Below, piece by piece: positions 38,940 through 47,481 of a stretch of 64,000 nucleotides of DNA. Location of the stretch: contig JAFUHX010000020.1 of NCBI GenBank assembly GCA_017474045.1, forward strand, positions 1-64,000, given 5' to 3'. Position 1 is the stretch's first letter. Each line of letters starts with the position of its first letter. A program made the position numbers and the translations under genes. The stretch is from Clostridia bacterium. Its GTDB lineage: Bacteria; Bacillota; Clostridia; Oscillospirales; Acutalibacteraceae. The notes below the pieces were generated by a model that was given only the letters and a program-made list of their open reading frames with translations, did not search any database and was not told where the DNA came from.

Positions 38940-40780
38940 AAAAGAAAAACTCTCCTGAAAAAGCTTCAAGTAAATATGAGATGTATAGAGAAACAAAAAC
39001 CGAAGAGATTAAGCCGAAGAATTTTTTCAAAACATTTTTCCGCCTTTTTTCTCTTCTTAAGGGTAACAGCATAAAAGTATTTTTCGTTGTGGTTCTGGGT
39101 GTTGTCAGCGCAGCTCTCAGCGTAATCGGCCCACGGTATTTAGGCGATGTTATTAACCTTATCAGCGTTCAGGTGGAAAATAAGCTGACCAAAGGCTTCA
39201 TTGACTTTCGGGAAATTGCCGAAATACTTTTAACAATTCTGACAATTTATTCTCTTAGCGCATTTTTCTCCTTCCTTCTTCATTTTATAATGGCGGGGGT
39301 TACTCAGAATCTTATAACAGACCTCAGAGAAAAGCTCAACAGAAAGTTTTCTGTTTTGCCTCTTGCTTTTTTTGATTCACATAACAAAGGCGACCTTCTC
39401 AGCCGCCTGACAAACGACATTGATAACATCAATAACTCTTTTGAAAACATTTTTATTCAGATTGTTAATTCAATTGTAACATTTTTTGGCGTTTTGATTG
39501 TTATGTTCCGCTATAACGTAATAATGTCTGTTGCTTCAACGGCGCCTATTCCTGTGGGTGCAATAATCGCTCTTATTATTTTAACTCACTCAAAAAAATT
39601 CTTCCGTCTTCATTGGGAAATAACAGGTGATATTAACGGTCACATTGAAGAAATGTTTACCGGACACAAAATTGTTAAGGCCTTTGGCCACGAAGAAAAG
39701 GCAATTGAAGAGTTTCGTCAGATAAATAAAGAGCTCTATGAGGCAGGAAGAAAAGCACAGTTTTATTCGGGCTTTTTAGGACCGCTTATTAACTTTGCCA
39801 ACAATCTCGGCTATGTTTTTATTTGCGTAATCGGCGGTTATCTGATAATCAGCGGAAAAAGCGATGTGGGTGCCATAACTGTTTTTATGGCGTATTCAAA
39901 AATGTTTATGCAGCCGCTTGTTGATATGAGTAATATAGTTAACCAGCTTCAGTCTTCTCTTGCAAGCGCTGAGCGAGTTTTTGAAATTATTGACGAAAAA
40001 GAAGAGGTTGCTGACACTGCTAAGGTTGTTATTGAAAAAACAAATGGTCATGTTTCAATCAAAGACGTTAATTTTTCCTATGTTCCGGAAAAGCCCCTGA
40101 TTGAAAACTTCAGCCTTGAGGTTAAGCCTGGTGAGCTTGTTGCAATAGTTGGTCCCACGGGAGCCGGAAAAACCACGATTGTTAATCTTCTGATGCGCTT
40201 TTATGAGATTCAAAGCGGAAAAATTGAAATCGACGGAATTGACATCAGAGATATTTCAAGGGAGAATTTGCATAATATTTTCTCAATGGTTTTGCAGGAT
40301 ACCTGGCTTTTTGCGGGAACAATAAGAGAAAACATTATGTATGGTCACGAAAACAAATCGGCTGAGGAGCTTGAAAGGGCTGTTAAGGCGGCGAGGGTAG
40401 ATTGCTTCTGTGAAAATCTTCCTGAGGGACTTGACACCATGCTTGAAGAAGACGGAGCAAACCTTTCAGCCGGTCAGCGACAGCTTATTACCATTGCCAG
40501 AGCCATTCTTGCTGATCCCGATATTCTTATTCTTGATGAAGCTACCAGCAGTGTTGACACAAGAACCGAGCTTCAGCTTCAGGAGGCAATGGGAGAACTG
40601 ATGAAGGGCAGAACTAATTTTGTTATTGCCCACAGACTTTCAACAATTAAACAGGCAAATAACATTATTTTTATAGACGGTGGCGTAATTACCGAACACG
40701 GAACACATGATGAGCTTATGAAAAAGAACGGAGACTACGCAAAGCTTTATAACTCTCAGTTTGTTTCAACCACTGTTTAG
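38936..40780 (+). CDS. Heterodimeric ABC exporter, catalytic subunit
   Basis: A 614-residue half-exporter with a basic N-terminal extension of about 40 residues, six membrane helices and an intact ATPase: Walker A VGPTGAGKTTIV, signature LSAGQRQLITIARAI, Walker B ILILDEATSSVD with the catalytic Glu, and switch VIAHRLST. It therefore supplies the active ATP site of the pair, while its own signature motif (LSAGQ) is slightly unusual. The start ATG at 38936 follows AAAGGAGG; the frame is open upstream to 38879 but that part overlaps the first subunit. Substrate unknown. Confidence 0.92.
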   Translation: MKKKNSPEKASSKYEMYRETKTEEIKPKNFFKTFFRLFSLLKGNSIKVFFVVVLGVVSAALSVIGPRYLGDVINLISVQVENKLTKGFIDFREIAEILLTILTIYSLSAFFSFLLHFIMAGVTQNLITDLREKLNRKFSVLPLAFFDSHNKGDLLSRLTNDIDNINNSFENIFIQIVNSIVTFFGVLIVMFRYNVIMSVASTAPIPVGAIIALIILTHSKKFFRLHWEITGDINGHIEEMFTGHKIVKAFGHEEKAIEEFRQINKELYEAGRKAQFYSGFLGPLINFANNLGYVFICVIGGYLIISGKSDVGAITVFMAYSKMFMQPLVDMSNIVNQLQSSLASAERVFEIIDEKEEVADTAKVVIEKTNGHVSIKDVNFSYVPEKPLIENFSLEVKPGELVAIVGPTGAGKTTIVNLLMRFYEIQSGKIEIDGIDIRDISRENLHNIFSMVLQDTWLFAGTIRENIMYGHENKSAEELERAVKAARVDCFCENLPEGLDTMLEEDGANLSAGQRQLITIARAILADPDILILDEATSSVDTRTELQLQEAMGELMKGRTNFVIAHRLSTIKQANNIIFIDGGVITEHGTHDELMKKNGDYAKLYNSQFVSTTV

Positions 40781-40792
40781 AAGGGAAACTAT

Positions 40793-42055
40793 ATGAAGCT
40801 TATTACTCTTGAAAATAAGTTGAGAATTATTCTGGACCGAAGAAATGACCTTCGCTCAGCAACTCTGGGCGTCTGGGTTGCGGCGGGTTCGCGCTATGAA
40901 ACAAAAGAAAACAGCGGAATATCTCATTTTATTGAGCATATAGTTTTTAAGGGCTCAGAAAAGCGAAACGCTTTTGAAATAGCTCGCGGAATGGATTCAA
41001 TCGGAGCTCAGGTCAATGCTTACACAACAAAAGAATATACCTTCTTTTACACCAAAGCTCTTGATTATCAGATTCTTTCAGCGGCAGACATTCTTCTTGA
41101 TATGATCAGAAATCCGCGCCTTGATGAAAAAGACATTGAAACTGAAAAGGGCGTTATTCTTGAAGAAATTGCAATGTGTGAAGATGATCCTTCAGATGTT
41201 TGTTATGAATCAAATGAAAGATCGATTTTTTCAGGCTCTTCTCTGAGTCTTGATATTCTTGGAACTAGAGAAAGCGTTTCTTCTTTTTCAAAAGAAACCT
41301 TTTCTTCCTTCATGGAAAAATTTTATGTTCCCGAAAGAATGGTAATCGGAATTTCAGGCAATTTTGGTGAAGAAGAAATTGTTGAAAAAATAAATGAATA
41401 TTTCAGCTGTTGCAAAGACACCGGAAATGAGCTGAAAGCTTCAGATGTACCTTTTAAAAAAGAATATAGCTTAATAAAACGAAGCTTTGAACAAAACCAC
41501 CTGATGCTCAGCTTTAAGGGAGTTGGAATCAAACATGAAGACCTTTATTCCCTTCAGCTTTGCTGCTTTATTCTTGGCAGCGGTTCCTCTTCCCGTCTGA
41601 ATCAGAGAATCAGAGAGCAGCTGGGTCTTGTTTATGATATTTCAGCCTGGCTTGGAAGATATAACGGTGGCGGATATATTGCAGTTTCTCTTTCGCTTAA
41701 TGAAGCTTCAGAGGAAATGGCACTTAAAGAAACCTGCAAAATTATTTCTCAGCTTAAAAATGATATAAGCGAAAAGGAACTTGCTGCGGCTAAAGAAAAG
41801 CTGACTGCAAGTCTGATTATGGCAAGGGAGCAGCCTCAGTCAAAGCTTTCCTCTTTCGGCTACACGCAGTTAATGCTTTCTGAATTTATCAGCGACGACA
41901 AAATAATTGAAGAAATCAGAGCTGTTACGCTTGAAAAGGTAAAAGAGGACGCTGAAAAATATTTTGATTTAAAAAAGGCTTCCTTTACTGCTGTGGGAAA
42001 GGTTAAAGAAAAGGATTTTTATAAAAGAATTATTGAAGGTGAAAAAGATGAGTAA
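40793..42055 (+). CDS. M16 family zinc metallopeptidase
   Basis: A 420-residue peptidase of the M16B type. The inverted zinc motif His45-Phe-Ile-Glu48-His49 (GISHFIEHIVFKGS) is present and a third ligand Glu follows in the helix ETEKGVILEEI near 115-125. The C-terminal half contains the R-Y pair region (LGSGSSSRLNQRIREQLGLVYDIS in parts) of the partner domain. It is related to mitochondrial processing peptidase and clostridial/bacillar YmxG-type proteins; the bacterial substrate is unknown. It overlaps proB by 8 bp, an association I cannot explain by function. Confidence 0.88.
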   Translation: MKLITLENKLRIILDRRNDLRSATLGVWVAAGSRYETKENSGISHFIEHIVFKGSEKRNAFEIARGMDSIGAQVNAYTTKEYTFFYTKALDYQILSAADILLDMIRNPRLDEKDIETEKGVILEEIAMCEDDPSDVCYESNERSIFSGSSLSLDILGTRESVSSFSKETFSSFMEKFYVPERMVIGISGNFGEEEIVEKINEYFSCCKDTGNELKASDVPFKKEYSLIKRSFEQNHLMLSFKGVGIKHEDLYSLQLCCFILGSGSSSRLNQRIREQLGLVYDISAWLGRYNGGGYIAVSLSLNEASEEMALKETCKIISQLKNDISEKELAAAKEKLTASLIMAREQPQSKLSSFGYTQLMLSEFISDDKIIEEIRAVTLEKVKEDAEKYFDLKKASFTAVGKVKEKDFYKRIIEGEKDE

Positions 42056-42833
42056 TTTTCAAAACATAAAGCGACTTGTTGTTAAGGTGGGAACCTCCAC
42101 CCTTACTTATGAAACGGGAAAGCTTAACATCAGAAGAATGGTTAAGCTTTGCAGCGTTCTTTCAGATTTGCATAACAGCGGAATAGATGTTGCTCTTGTT
42201 ACCTCGGGAGCAATCGGTGTTGGCGTTGGAAAGCTCGGACTTTCAGAAAAACCCCACGACATTCCCGGAAGACAGGCGGCGGCAACTGTTGGTCAGTGTG
42301 AGCTGATGTTTATGTATGATAAGTTTTTCAGCGAGTACGGTCAGAAAGTCGGTCAGCTTCTTGTTACAAAAAGCGATTTTGAAAACATCGAAAGAAGAAC
42401 AAATCTGACCAATACCTTTGAAAAACTTTTTGAATACGGAGCTATTCCCGTAATAAACGAAAACGACAGCGTTGCCACCGAGGAAATTGTTTTTGGTGAT
42501 AACGACAGCCTTTCAGCCATTGTGGCTGAGCTTATTAAAGCCGACGGTCTTGTTATTCTGACAGATATTGAAGGACTTTTTGATTCAAATCCAGCCGAAA
42601 ATCCCGAAGCCAGACTTATTCCTTTTGTTGATCAAATCGATGAAAGCATTGAGGCTCTTTGCGGCGGTGCAGGAACCAACAGAGGAACCGGCGGAATGAT
42701 TACCAAAATTCATGCCGCAAAAATTGCAACTGACGCTTCAATAACAACTGTAATAATGTCGGGTGCAGACCCTTCAGATTTATATAAGCTCATTGACGGA
42801 AGACAAATCGGAACAACTTTTAAGGCGAAATAA
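42048..42833 (+). CDS. proB: Glutamate 5-kinase ProB (without PUA domain)
   Basis: A 261-residue kinase that phosphorylates glutamate in the first step of proline synthesis. Amino acid kinase hallmarks are visible: LVVKVGTSTLTY near 11-22, VTSGAIGVGVGKLG near 53-66, INENDSVAT near 141-149 and the GTGGMITKIHAAKIA region near 211-225. The PUA RNA-binding-like domain present in long ProB proteins is absent, as in many Firmicutes. The ATG at 42048 has GAAGGTGA 7 nt upstream; it overlaps the peptidase stop. proA follows 13 nt later. Confidence 0.92.
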   Translation: MSNFQNIKRLVVKVGTSTLTYETGKLNIRRMVKLCSVLSDLHNSGIDVALVTSGAIGVGVGKLGLSEKPHDIPGRQAAATVGQCELMFMYDKFFSEYGQKVGQLLVTKSDFENIERRTNLTNTFEKLFEYGAIPVINENDSVATEEIVFGDNDSLSAIVAELIKADGLVILTDIEGLFDSNPAENPEARLIPFVDQIDESIEALCGGAGTNRGTGGMITKIHAAKIATDASITTVIMSGADPSDLYKLIDGRQIGTTFKAK

Positions 42834-42846
42834 GGCGGTGGATGAT

Positions 42847-44085
42847 ATGCTGAGAGAAATGGGAAAAAAGGCGAAAGCCGCAAGCAGAGTTCTTATGACG
42901 GCGGGAACACAGAAGAAAAACAGTGCTCTGGCTTTTATTGCTGACGCCATTGAGAAAAACTGCGATTATATTATTGAAAAAAACGCCATAGATCTTGAAA
43001 TTGCTCAGGCAAATGAAATGAGCAGCTCTATGCTTGACCGTCTTAGACTGAATAAAGAGCGAATTTTTGCCATCGCTGACGCTGTAAGACAAATTATTGC
43101 TTTAGATGACCCTGTGGGTAAAACTCTTGAAGGAACAACCAGACCTAACGGAGTGGTTATTGAAAAAGTAACAGTTCCTATGGGTGTTATTGCTGTTATT
43201 TTTGAAGCGCGCCCCAATGTTACGGCAGATGCGGCCGCTCTTTGCATCAAAACCGGAAACTGCGTAATTTTAAGGGGTGGAAAAGAGGCATTTAATTCAA
43301 ATTCTGCAATTTGCGAAGTTATGAGAGAAGCTCTTTTAAAGGCAGAGCTTCCGAAAGACTGCATTCAGTTGGTTTCAGACACATCAAGAGCTTCTGCAAC
43401 AGCTTTGATGACCATGAATGAATTTGTTGATGTTCTGATTCCGCGCGGGGGAGCAGGGCTTATAAAAGCCTGCACAGAAAATTCAACTGTTCCCGTAATT
43501 GAAACCGGAACAGGAAACTGCCACATTTATGTTGACGAAAATGCAGATGTTCAGAAGGCAGTTGAAATAATTTATAACGCCAAGGTTTCAAGACCTTCTG
43601 TTTGTAACGCCTGCGAAAGCCTTGTTATTCATAAAAATATTGCCTCAAAGGCTTTGCCCTTAATTGAAGAAAAGCTTTCAAAGGCAAATGTTGTTTTTCA
43701 TGCAGACAGCGAAAGCGGAAAGCTCCTTTCTTCTTTTGTTCCTGCTACCGAAGAAGATTTCGGCAAGGAATATCTCGGCTATGAAATCAGCGTTAAAACC
43801 GTCAACAACCTTGACGAAGCTGTTGAGCATATTATGAAATACACCACAGGCCACAGCGAATGTATTGTTACTGAAAGCTATGAAAACAGCCGGAAGTTTA
43901 TGAGCCGGGTTGACGCAGCCGCTGTTTATTGCAACGCTTCAACCCGTTTTACTGATGGCGGAGAGTTCGGCTTTGGCGCAGAAATCGGAATTTCAACCCA
44001 GAAGCTTCATGCAAGAGGGCCCTTGGGTCTGAAAGAGCTTTGCACTTTTAAATATCTTATATATGGCAACGGACAAATAAGATAA
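42847..44085 (+). CDS. proA: Gamma-glutamyl phosphate reductase ProA
   Basis: A 412-residue NADPH-dependent reductase for the second step of proline synthesis, in tandem with ProB. Aldehyde dehydrogenase-superfamily features are visible: PMGVIAVIFEARPNVTADAA (in parts) near 105-125, LRGGKEAFNSN, the catalytic Cys in RPSVCNACESLVIH near 250-263, and GGEFGFGAEIGISTQKLHARGPLGL (in parts) near the end. Start ATG 42847 has AAGGCGGTGG upstream; the frame extends further back into proB but without a ribosome binding site. Length equals the family's usual 415. Confidence 0.93.
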   Translation: MLREMGKKAKAASRVLMTAGTQKKNSALAFIADAIEKNCDYIIEKNAIDLEIAQANEMSSSMLDRLRLNKERIFAIADAVRQIIALDDPVGKTLEGTTRPNGVVIEKVTVPMGVIAVIFEARPNVTADAAALCIKTGNCVILRGGKEAFNSNSAICEVMREALLKAELPKDCIQLVSDTSRASATALMTMNEFVDVLIPRGGAGLIKACTENSTVPVIETGTGNCHIYVDENADVQKAVEIIYNAKVSRPSVCNACESLVIHKNIASKALPLIEEKLSKANVVFHADSESGKLLSSFVPATEEDFGKEYLGYEISVKTVNNLDEAVEHIMKYTTGHSECIVTESYENSRKFMSRVDAAAVYCNASTRFTDGGEFGFGAEIGISTQKLHARGPLGLKELCTFKYLIYGNGQIR

Positions 44086-44087
44086 TA

Positions 44088-44116
44088 TAGACTAAAACTT
44101 GTTTTTATGCTATAAT
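44088..44116 (+). promoter_or_regulatory. Promoter after proA
   Basis: TAGACT (44088-44093), 17-bp spacer, TATAAT (44111-44116), 24 bp before the start codon of the next gene. Confidence 0.55.
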
Positions 44117-44140
44117 GCTGTTGAACGGAGGAGATATTCA

Positions 44141-44803
44141 ATGCAGAAAAAAAGATCAAGCAAGGTTCTTAACTATATAGTGGGAACAGCTGTTATTTTG
44201 TTTGTTATAATAGGGTTGGTGAGTACGGTTTCATTTTTTGCCGGAAAAATCAGCGATAAAAGGGCTGAAACCAGAAATGCTGAAATTTCAGAATATGAAA
44301 ATTTTATTGCCCCTGTTATTATGAATGACCCCGATTCCTTTGATGATGTTTCAAAGGCAAACCAGAGTCAGTTGGTTTCCATTGCAATCTGGTCCATTCT
44401 TCAGGAAAATGCTGAGCCTGATAAATATGAGTATTCTGATGACGGAATGTTGCTTCCGGAAAAAGAGGTTGAAGCTGAGTTTACCAAGCTTTTCGGAAGT
44501 GAAACAAAAATCAGCCATGAAACTGTTGACGGCGGCGGAATTGAGTTTAAATACAGCGAAAAGAAAAATTGCTACATAATTCCTATTACCGGAATCACAC
44601 CTATCTATACTCCTCGTATTGAAGAAATCGACGAAAAGGGCGATAGCTTGATTATAACTGTTGGCTATCTTGCTTCGGCTGACTGGGTTCAGGACTCAAA
44701 GGGCAACATGGTTGCGCCCGAGCCTTCAAAATTTATGAAGCTTACCCTCAGAAAAGGTGCGGAAGGAAACTATTATGTTTCTGCAATTCAGTCTGCTGAA
44801 TAA
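44141..44803 (+). CDS. Membrane-anchored hypothetical protein
   Basis: A 220-residue protein with a basic N-terminus, one membrane helix (about 12-32, NYIVGTAVILFVIIGLVS) and an extracellular acidic domain. The residues around 52-75 (NFIAPVIMNDPDSFDDV) and the strand-rich C-terminal half (IEEIDEKGDSLIITVGYL, FMKLTLRKG) are seen in uncharacterised clostridial proteins of this length. No enzyme motif is present. The ATG at 44141 is preferred because GGAGGAG lies 9 nt upstream; the longer frame from 44099 overlaps the promoter. It is monocistronic, ending at a family B terminator. Confidence 0.6.
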   Translation: MQKKRSSKVLNYIVGTAVILFVIIGLVSTVSFFAGKISDKRAETRNAEISEYENFIAPVIMNDPDSFDDVSKANQSQLVSIAIWSILQENAEPDKYEYSDDGMLLPEKEVEAEFTKLFGSETKISHETVDGGGIEFKYSEKKNCYIIPITGITPIYTPRIEEIDEKGDSLIITVGYLASADWVQDSKGNMVAPEPSKFMKLTLRKGAEGNYYVSAIQSAE

Positions 44804-44845
44804 ATAGTCTGTAAAAAAGTGCAGATCGAATCAAACAAAACAAAT

Positions 44846-44888
44846 AAAGGGTTTCTTTGGGTGTTTTCAAAACCGAAAGAAACCCTTT
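44846..44888 (+). terminator. Terminator, hairpin family B copy 2
   Basis: AAAGGGTTTCTTTGGGT (44846-44862) pairs with ACCGAAAGAAACCCTTT (44872-44888) with one mismatch, 43 nt after the stop codon. Confidence 0.75.
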
Positions 44889-45172
44889 AAAACTATAAGA
44901 ATTACTAAACACGGATAAAAGTATTTGTTATTTAAAAAATAATCATCATTCTGAGCGTTTTTCATGGTTTATTATATTTTTCAATGGCGCGTATAAAAAT
45001 AAAACTGATTAACCATTACGATTTGTAATGGTTAATCACAATACCTTAATGTTATGCTAAAGCGATAAATTTATAAAATCAGATTATTTTTGTTGTTTTA
45101 TTGTCAATATTACATAAATTTGAGTGAAAAAATTAATAAATTTGTGAGATGTAATAAAAAAAATCTTTTGTG
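44889..45172. other. Long leader region of the liv operon
   Basis: No gene is visible in this 284-bp AT-rich stretch. It contains a perfect 13-bp inverted repeat (45007-45037) that shares a 15-bp core with the liv promoter palindrome, and otherwise nothing recognisable. Confidence 0.5.
45007..45037. promoter_or_regulatory. Inverted repeat sharing the liv operator core
   Basis: GATTAACCATTAC (45007-45019) pairs perfectly with GTAATGGTTAATC (45025-45037). Its core ATTACGATTTGTAAT (45015-45029) matches the palindrome in the liv promoter at 14 of 15 positions. No T run follows. Confidence 0.5.
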
Positions 45173-45201
45173 TTGACAATTACAATTTGTAATGATATAA
45201 T
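45173..45201 (+). promoter_or_regulatory. Consensus promoter of the liv operon with embedded palindrome
   Basis: TTGACA (45173-45178), 17-bp spacer, TATAAT (45196-45201), a perfect consensus. The spacer contains ATTACAATTTGTAAT (45179-45193), a 7-1-7 palindrome, so a bound repressor would block RNA polymerase. Confidence 0.75.
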
Positions 45202-45268
45202 TTTCCATAACATAGCAAAGCGGAAACCCCGCATGATATGAAAATTTTTTTTGAAAGGTGAACTCAAA

Positions 45269-46429
45269 ATGAAGAAAGTATTAGCACTCCTTCTTGTTGC
45301 AGTTCTTTGCCTTGGCTGTTTTGCAGCTTGCGGCGGCAACGGCAACAACGAAGATCCCGCAAACAAAGCTGACGGCGAAAACTACGCAGCAAACAACACA
45401 GAATATGTAATTGGCTGTACCGGTCCTCTTACCGGCGACACCGCTTCCTACGGTATTTCTGTTCAGAACGGCGCTCAGATCGCTATTGAAGAAATCAATG
45501 CAAACGGCGGTCTCAACGGCATTAAGTTTAAGTTTGACATGAAAGACGACAAAGCTACTGCTGCTGACGCTCAGACAGGCTACGATGCTCTCTATGAAGC
45601 AGGTATGCAGGTTTCAATCGGTTCAGTTACTTCAGGCTCAGCAAAAGCATTCGGCGAAAAAGCTGCTGAAGATAACGTATTCTTCATGACTCCTTCAGCT
45701 TCTGCTGCAAACGTTATTGAATGTGGCGACAACTGCTTCCGCGTTTGCTTCGGCGACCCCGACCAGGGAACAATCGCTGCTGAAGAACTCACAGCAAAAT
45801 ACAAGAACATCGGCTGCATCTATGACTCAAGTGATGCTTATTCAGCAGGTATCTATGATGCATTCAAGGCTAAGATGGATGAACTCAAGGTTGAATTCAA
45901 CACTCAGTCATTTGACGCTGAAAACAAAAAAGACTTCTCAACTCAGGCAGAAGCTCTTAAAGATTGCGACGTTGTTTTCCTTCCCATTTACTACACAGAA
46001 GCCGGTCTTATCGCAAAGGCTTTTGCAGCTAAGGGCAGCGAAGCAGACATCTTCGGTTCAGACGGTCTTGACGGTGTTGCAGATCAGATCGACGAAACTG
46101 TAACTGCAAACATCAAATACATCACTCCCTTCGATGTTAACAGCGAAGAAGGCGTAACAGCTAAGTTTGTTAAGGCTTACAAAGAAAAATATGACGGCGC
46201 AACTCCCGACCAGTTTGCAGCTGACGGCTACGACGCAATTATGGCTATCTATGAAGCAATGAAGGCAGCAGGCGTTAACGACGTAACAATCGCTCCCTCA
46301 GAACTTTGCGATAAGCTCGTTGCTGCAGTAACAGCTGAAGACTTCAAGCTTGTTGGTGCAACAGGCGAAATGACTTGGGACGCAACCGGCGCTTGCACAA
46401 AGGTTCCTCAGATCGTTGAGCTTAACTGA
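45269..46429 (+). CDS. livJ: Branched-chain amino acid-binding lipoprotein LivJ/LivK
   Basis: A 386-residue lipoprotein that delivers leucine, isoleucine or valine to the importer encoded downstream. The signal ends at FAACGG (lipidated Cys21, or Cys17). The type I periplasmic-binding fold is clear: YVIGCTGPLTGDTASYGISVQNGAQIAIEEINANGG (in parts) near 40-75, GSVTSGSAKAFGEKA and the second lobe KNIGCIYDSSDAYSAGI near 178-194 and FDAENKKDFSTQAEALKDCDVVFLP (in parts). Codon choice is strongly biased (AAC, GGC, TAC), a sign of high expression. Start ATG 45269 follows GAAAGGTGA. A hairpin separates it from livH. Confidence 0.9.
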   Translation: MKKVLALLLVAVLCLGCFAACGGNGNNEDPANKADGENYAANNTEYVIGCTGPLTGDTASYGISVQNGAQIAIEEINANGGLNGIKFKFDMKDDKATAADAQTGYDALYEAGMQVSIGSVTSGSAKAFGEKAAEDNVFFMTPSASAANVIECGDNCFRVCFGDPDQGTIAAEELTAKYKNIGCIYDSSDAYSAGIYDAFKAKMDELKVEFNTQSFDAENKKDFSTQAEALKDCDVVFLPIYYTEAGLIAKAFAAKGSEADIFGSDGLDGVADQIDETVTANIKYITPFDVNSEEGVTAKFVKAYKEKYDGATPDQFAADGYDAIMAIYEAMKAAGVNDVTIAPSELCDKLVAAVTAEDFKLVGATGEMTWDATGACTKVPQIVELN

Positions 46430-46460
46430 TTAATTATTTGAATAAACAGTTATGATACAA

Positions 46461-46493
46461 GTCAATCGGGTGTCAAAAGGCACCCGATTTGAC
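46461..46493 (+). repeat. Intercistronic hairpin between livJ and livH
   Basis: GTCAATCGGGTG (46461-46472) pairs with CACCCGATTTGAC (46481-46493) with one bulged base. The T run is weak, so partial termination or mRNA protection is more likely than full stop. A second small hairpin GACGGC-tttt-GCCGTC lies at 46581-46596. Confidence 0.65.
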
Positions 46494-46614
46494 TGTTAAT
46501 ATTGAGAGGTTTTTTAAGAAAGCAGAATTGAAGGCTTTGGCTTTTTTAGCCTTGACTTCTGTTTTTTTGCAGAAAAGATGGACGGCTTTTGCCGTCGGAA
46601 ACGAAGGAGTATTT

Positions 46615-47478
46615 ATGACTACTTTTATTGACGGACTCAGTCTGGGCAGTATTTATGCGCTTATTGCTTTGGGCTATACCATGGTTTACGGTATTGCCAA
46701 AATGCTTAACTTTGCCCACGGCGATGTTATCATGGTTGGTGCTTATGCAATTTTTTCAACCCTTGCTGTAACCGGTCATCCTTTGGTGGGAGTTTTGGTT
46801 GCGGTTGTTATTTGCACCGTTTTAGGCGTTGTTATGGAAAAACTTGCCTATAAGCCTCTGAGAGGTGCTTCTCCTCTTGCTGTTCTTATAACGGCAATCG
46901 GTGTCAGCTATCTTCTTCAGAGTATTGCTCAGCTTATTTATGGTTCAAAATCAAGAGCCATAACCTTAGGAAATTTTGAAAGCATTAAAATCGGCTCGGT
47001 TTCAATCAGCAGTGCAACAATAATAACTCTTGCAGTTGGCGCGGTTATTATGGTAACACTTACACTTTTTGTAAAATACACTAAAGTGGGCAGGGCGATG
47101 ATTGCTGTTTCTGAAGACAGAGGTGCCGCGGCACTTATGGGAATTAATGTTAATTTCATTATTACTATTACTTTTGCAATCGGTTGTTGCCTTGCCGCAG
47201 CCGCAGGCTTGTTCTATCTTCTTCAGATTCCTTCAGTTACCCCGACTCTTGGCTCAATGCCCGGAATTAAGGCTTTCACTGCCGCTGTTATCGGAGGAAT
47301 CGGTTCAATACCCGGAGCTATGCTTGGCGGAATTCTTTTAGGCGTTATTGAAAAGATTTGCTTGAGTATTCCTGTGTTAGCTCCCTACACAACAGCCATT
47401 GAGTTCAGCTTGCTTATAGTAATTCTTCTTGTTAAGCCCATCGGTCTGCTTGGCAAAAAGAGAAGAGAGAAGGTGTAA
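46615..47478 (+). CDS. livH: Branched-chain amino acid ABC permease LivH
   Basis: A 287-residue permease with about eight helices. The conserved start FIDGLSLGSIYALIALGYTMVYG, given in parts FIDGLSLGSIYALIALGY and TMVYGIAKMLNFAHGDV, and the coupling loop SEDRGAAALMGINV near 165-178 followed by LPSVTPTLG-like and GGIGSIPGAMLGGILLG near 222-238 mark LivH. ATG 46615 follows AAGGAG; the frame is open back to 46489, but that part overlaps the hairpins and does not resemble LivH. livM begins 3 nt after the stop. Confidence 0.92.
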   Translation: MTTFIDGLSLGSIYALIALGYTMVYGIAKMLNFAHGDVIMVGAYAIFSTLAVTGHPLVGVLVAVVICTVLGVVMEKLAYKPLRGASPLAVLITAIGVSYLLQSIAQLIYGSKSRAITLGNFESIKIGSVSISSATIITLAVGAVIMVTLTLFVKYTKVGRAMIAVSEDRGAAALMGINVNFIITITFAIGCCLAAAAGLFYLLQIPSVTPTLGSMPGIKAFTAAVIGGIGSIPGAMLGGILLGVIEKICLSIPVLAPYTTAIEFSLLIVILLVKPIGLLGKKRREKV

Positions 47479-47481
47479 TTT

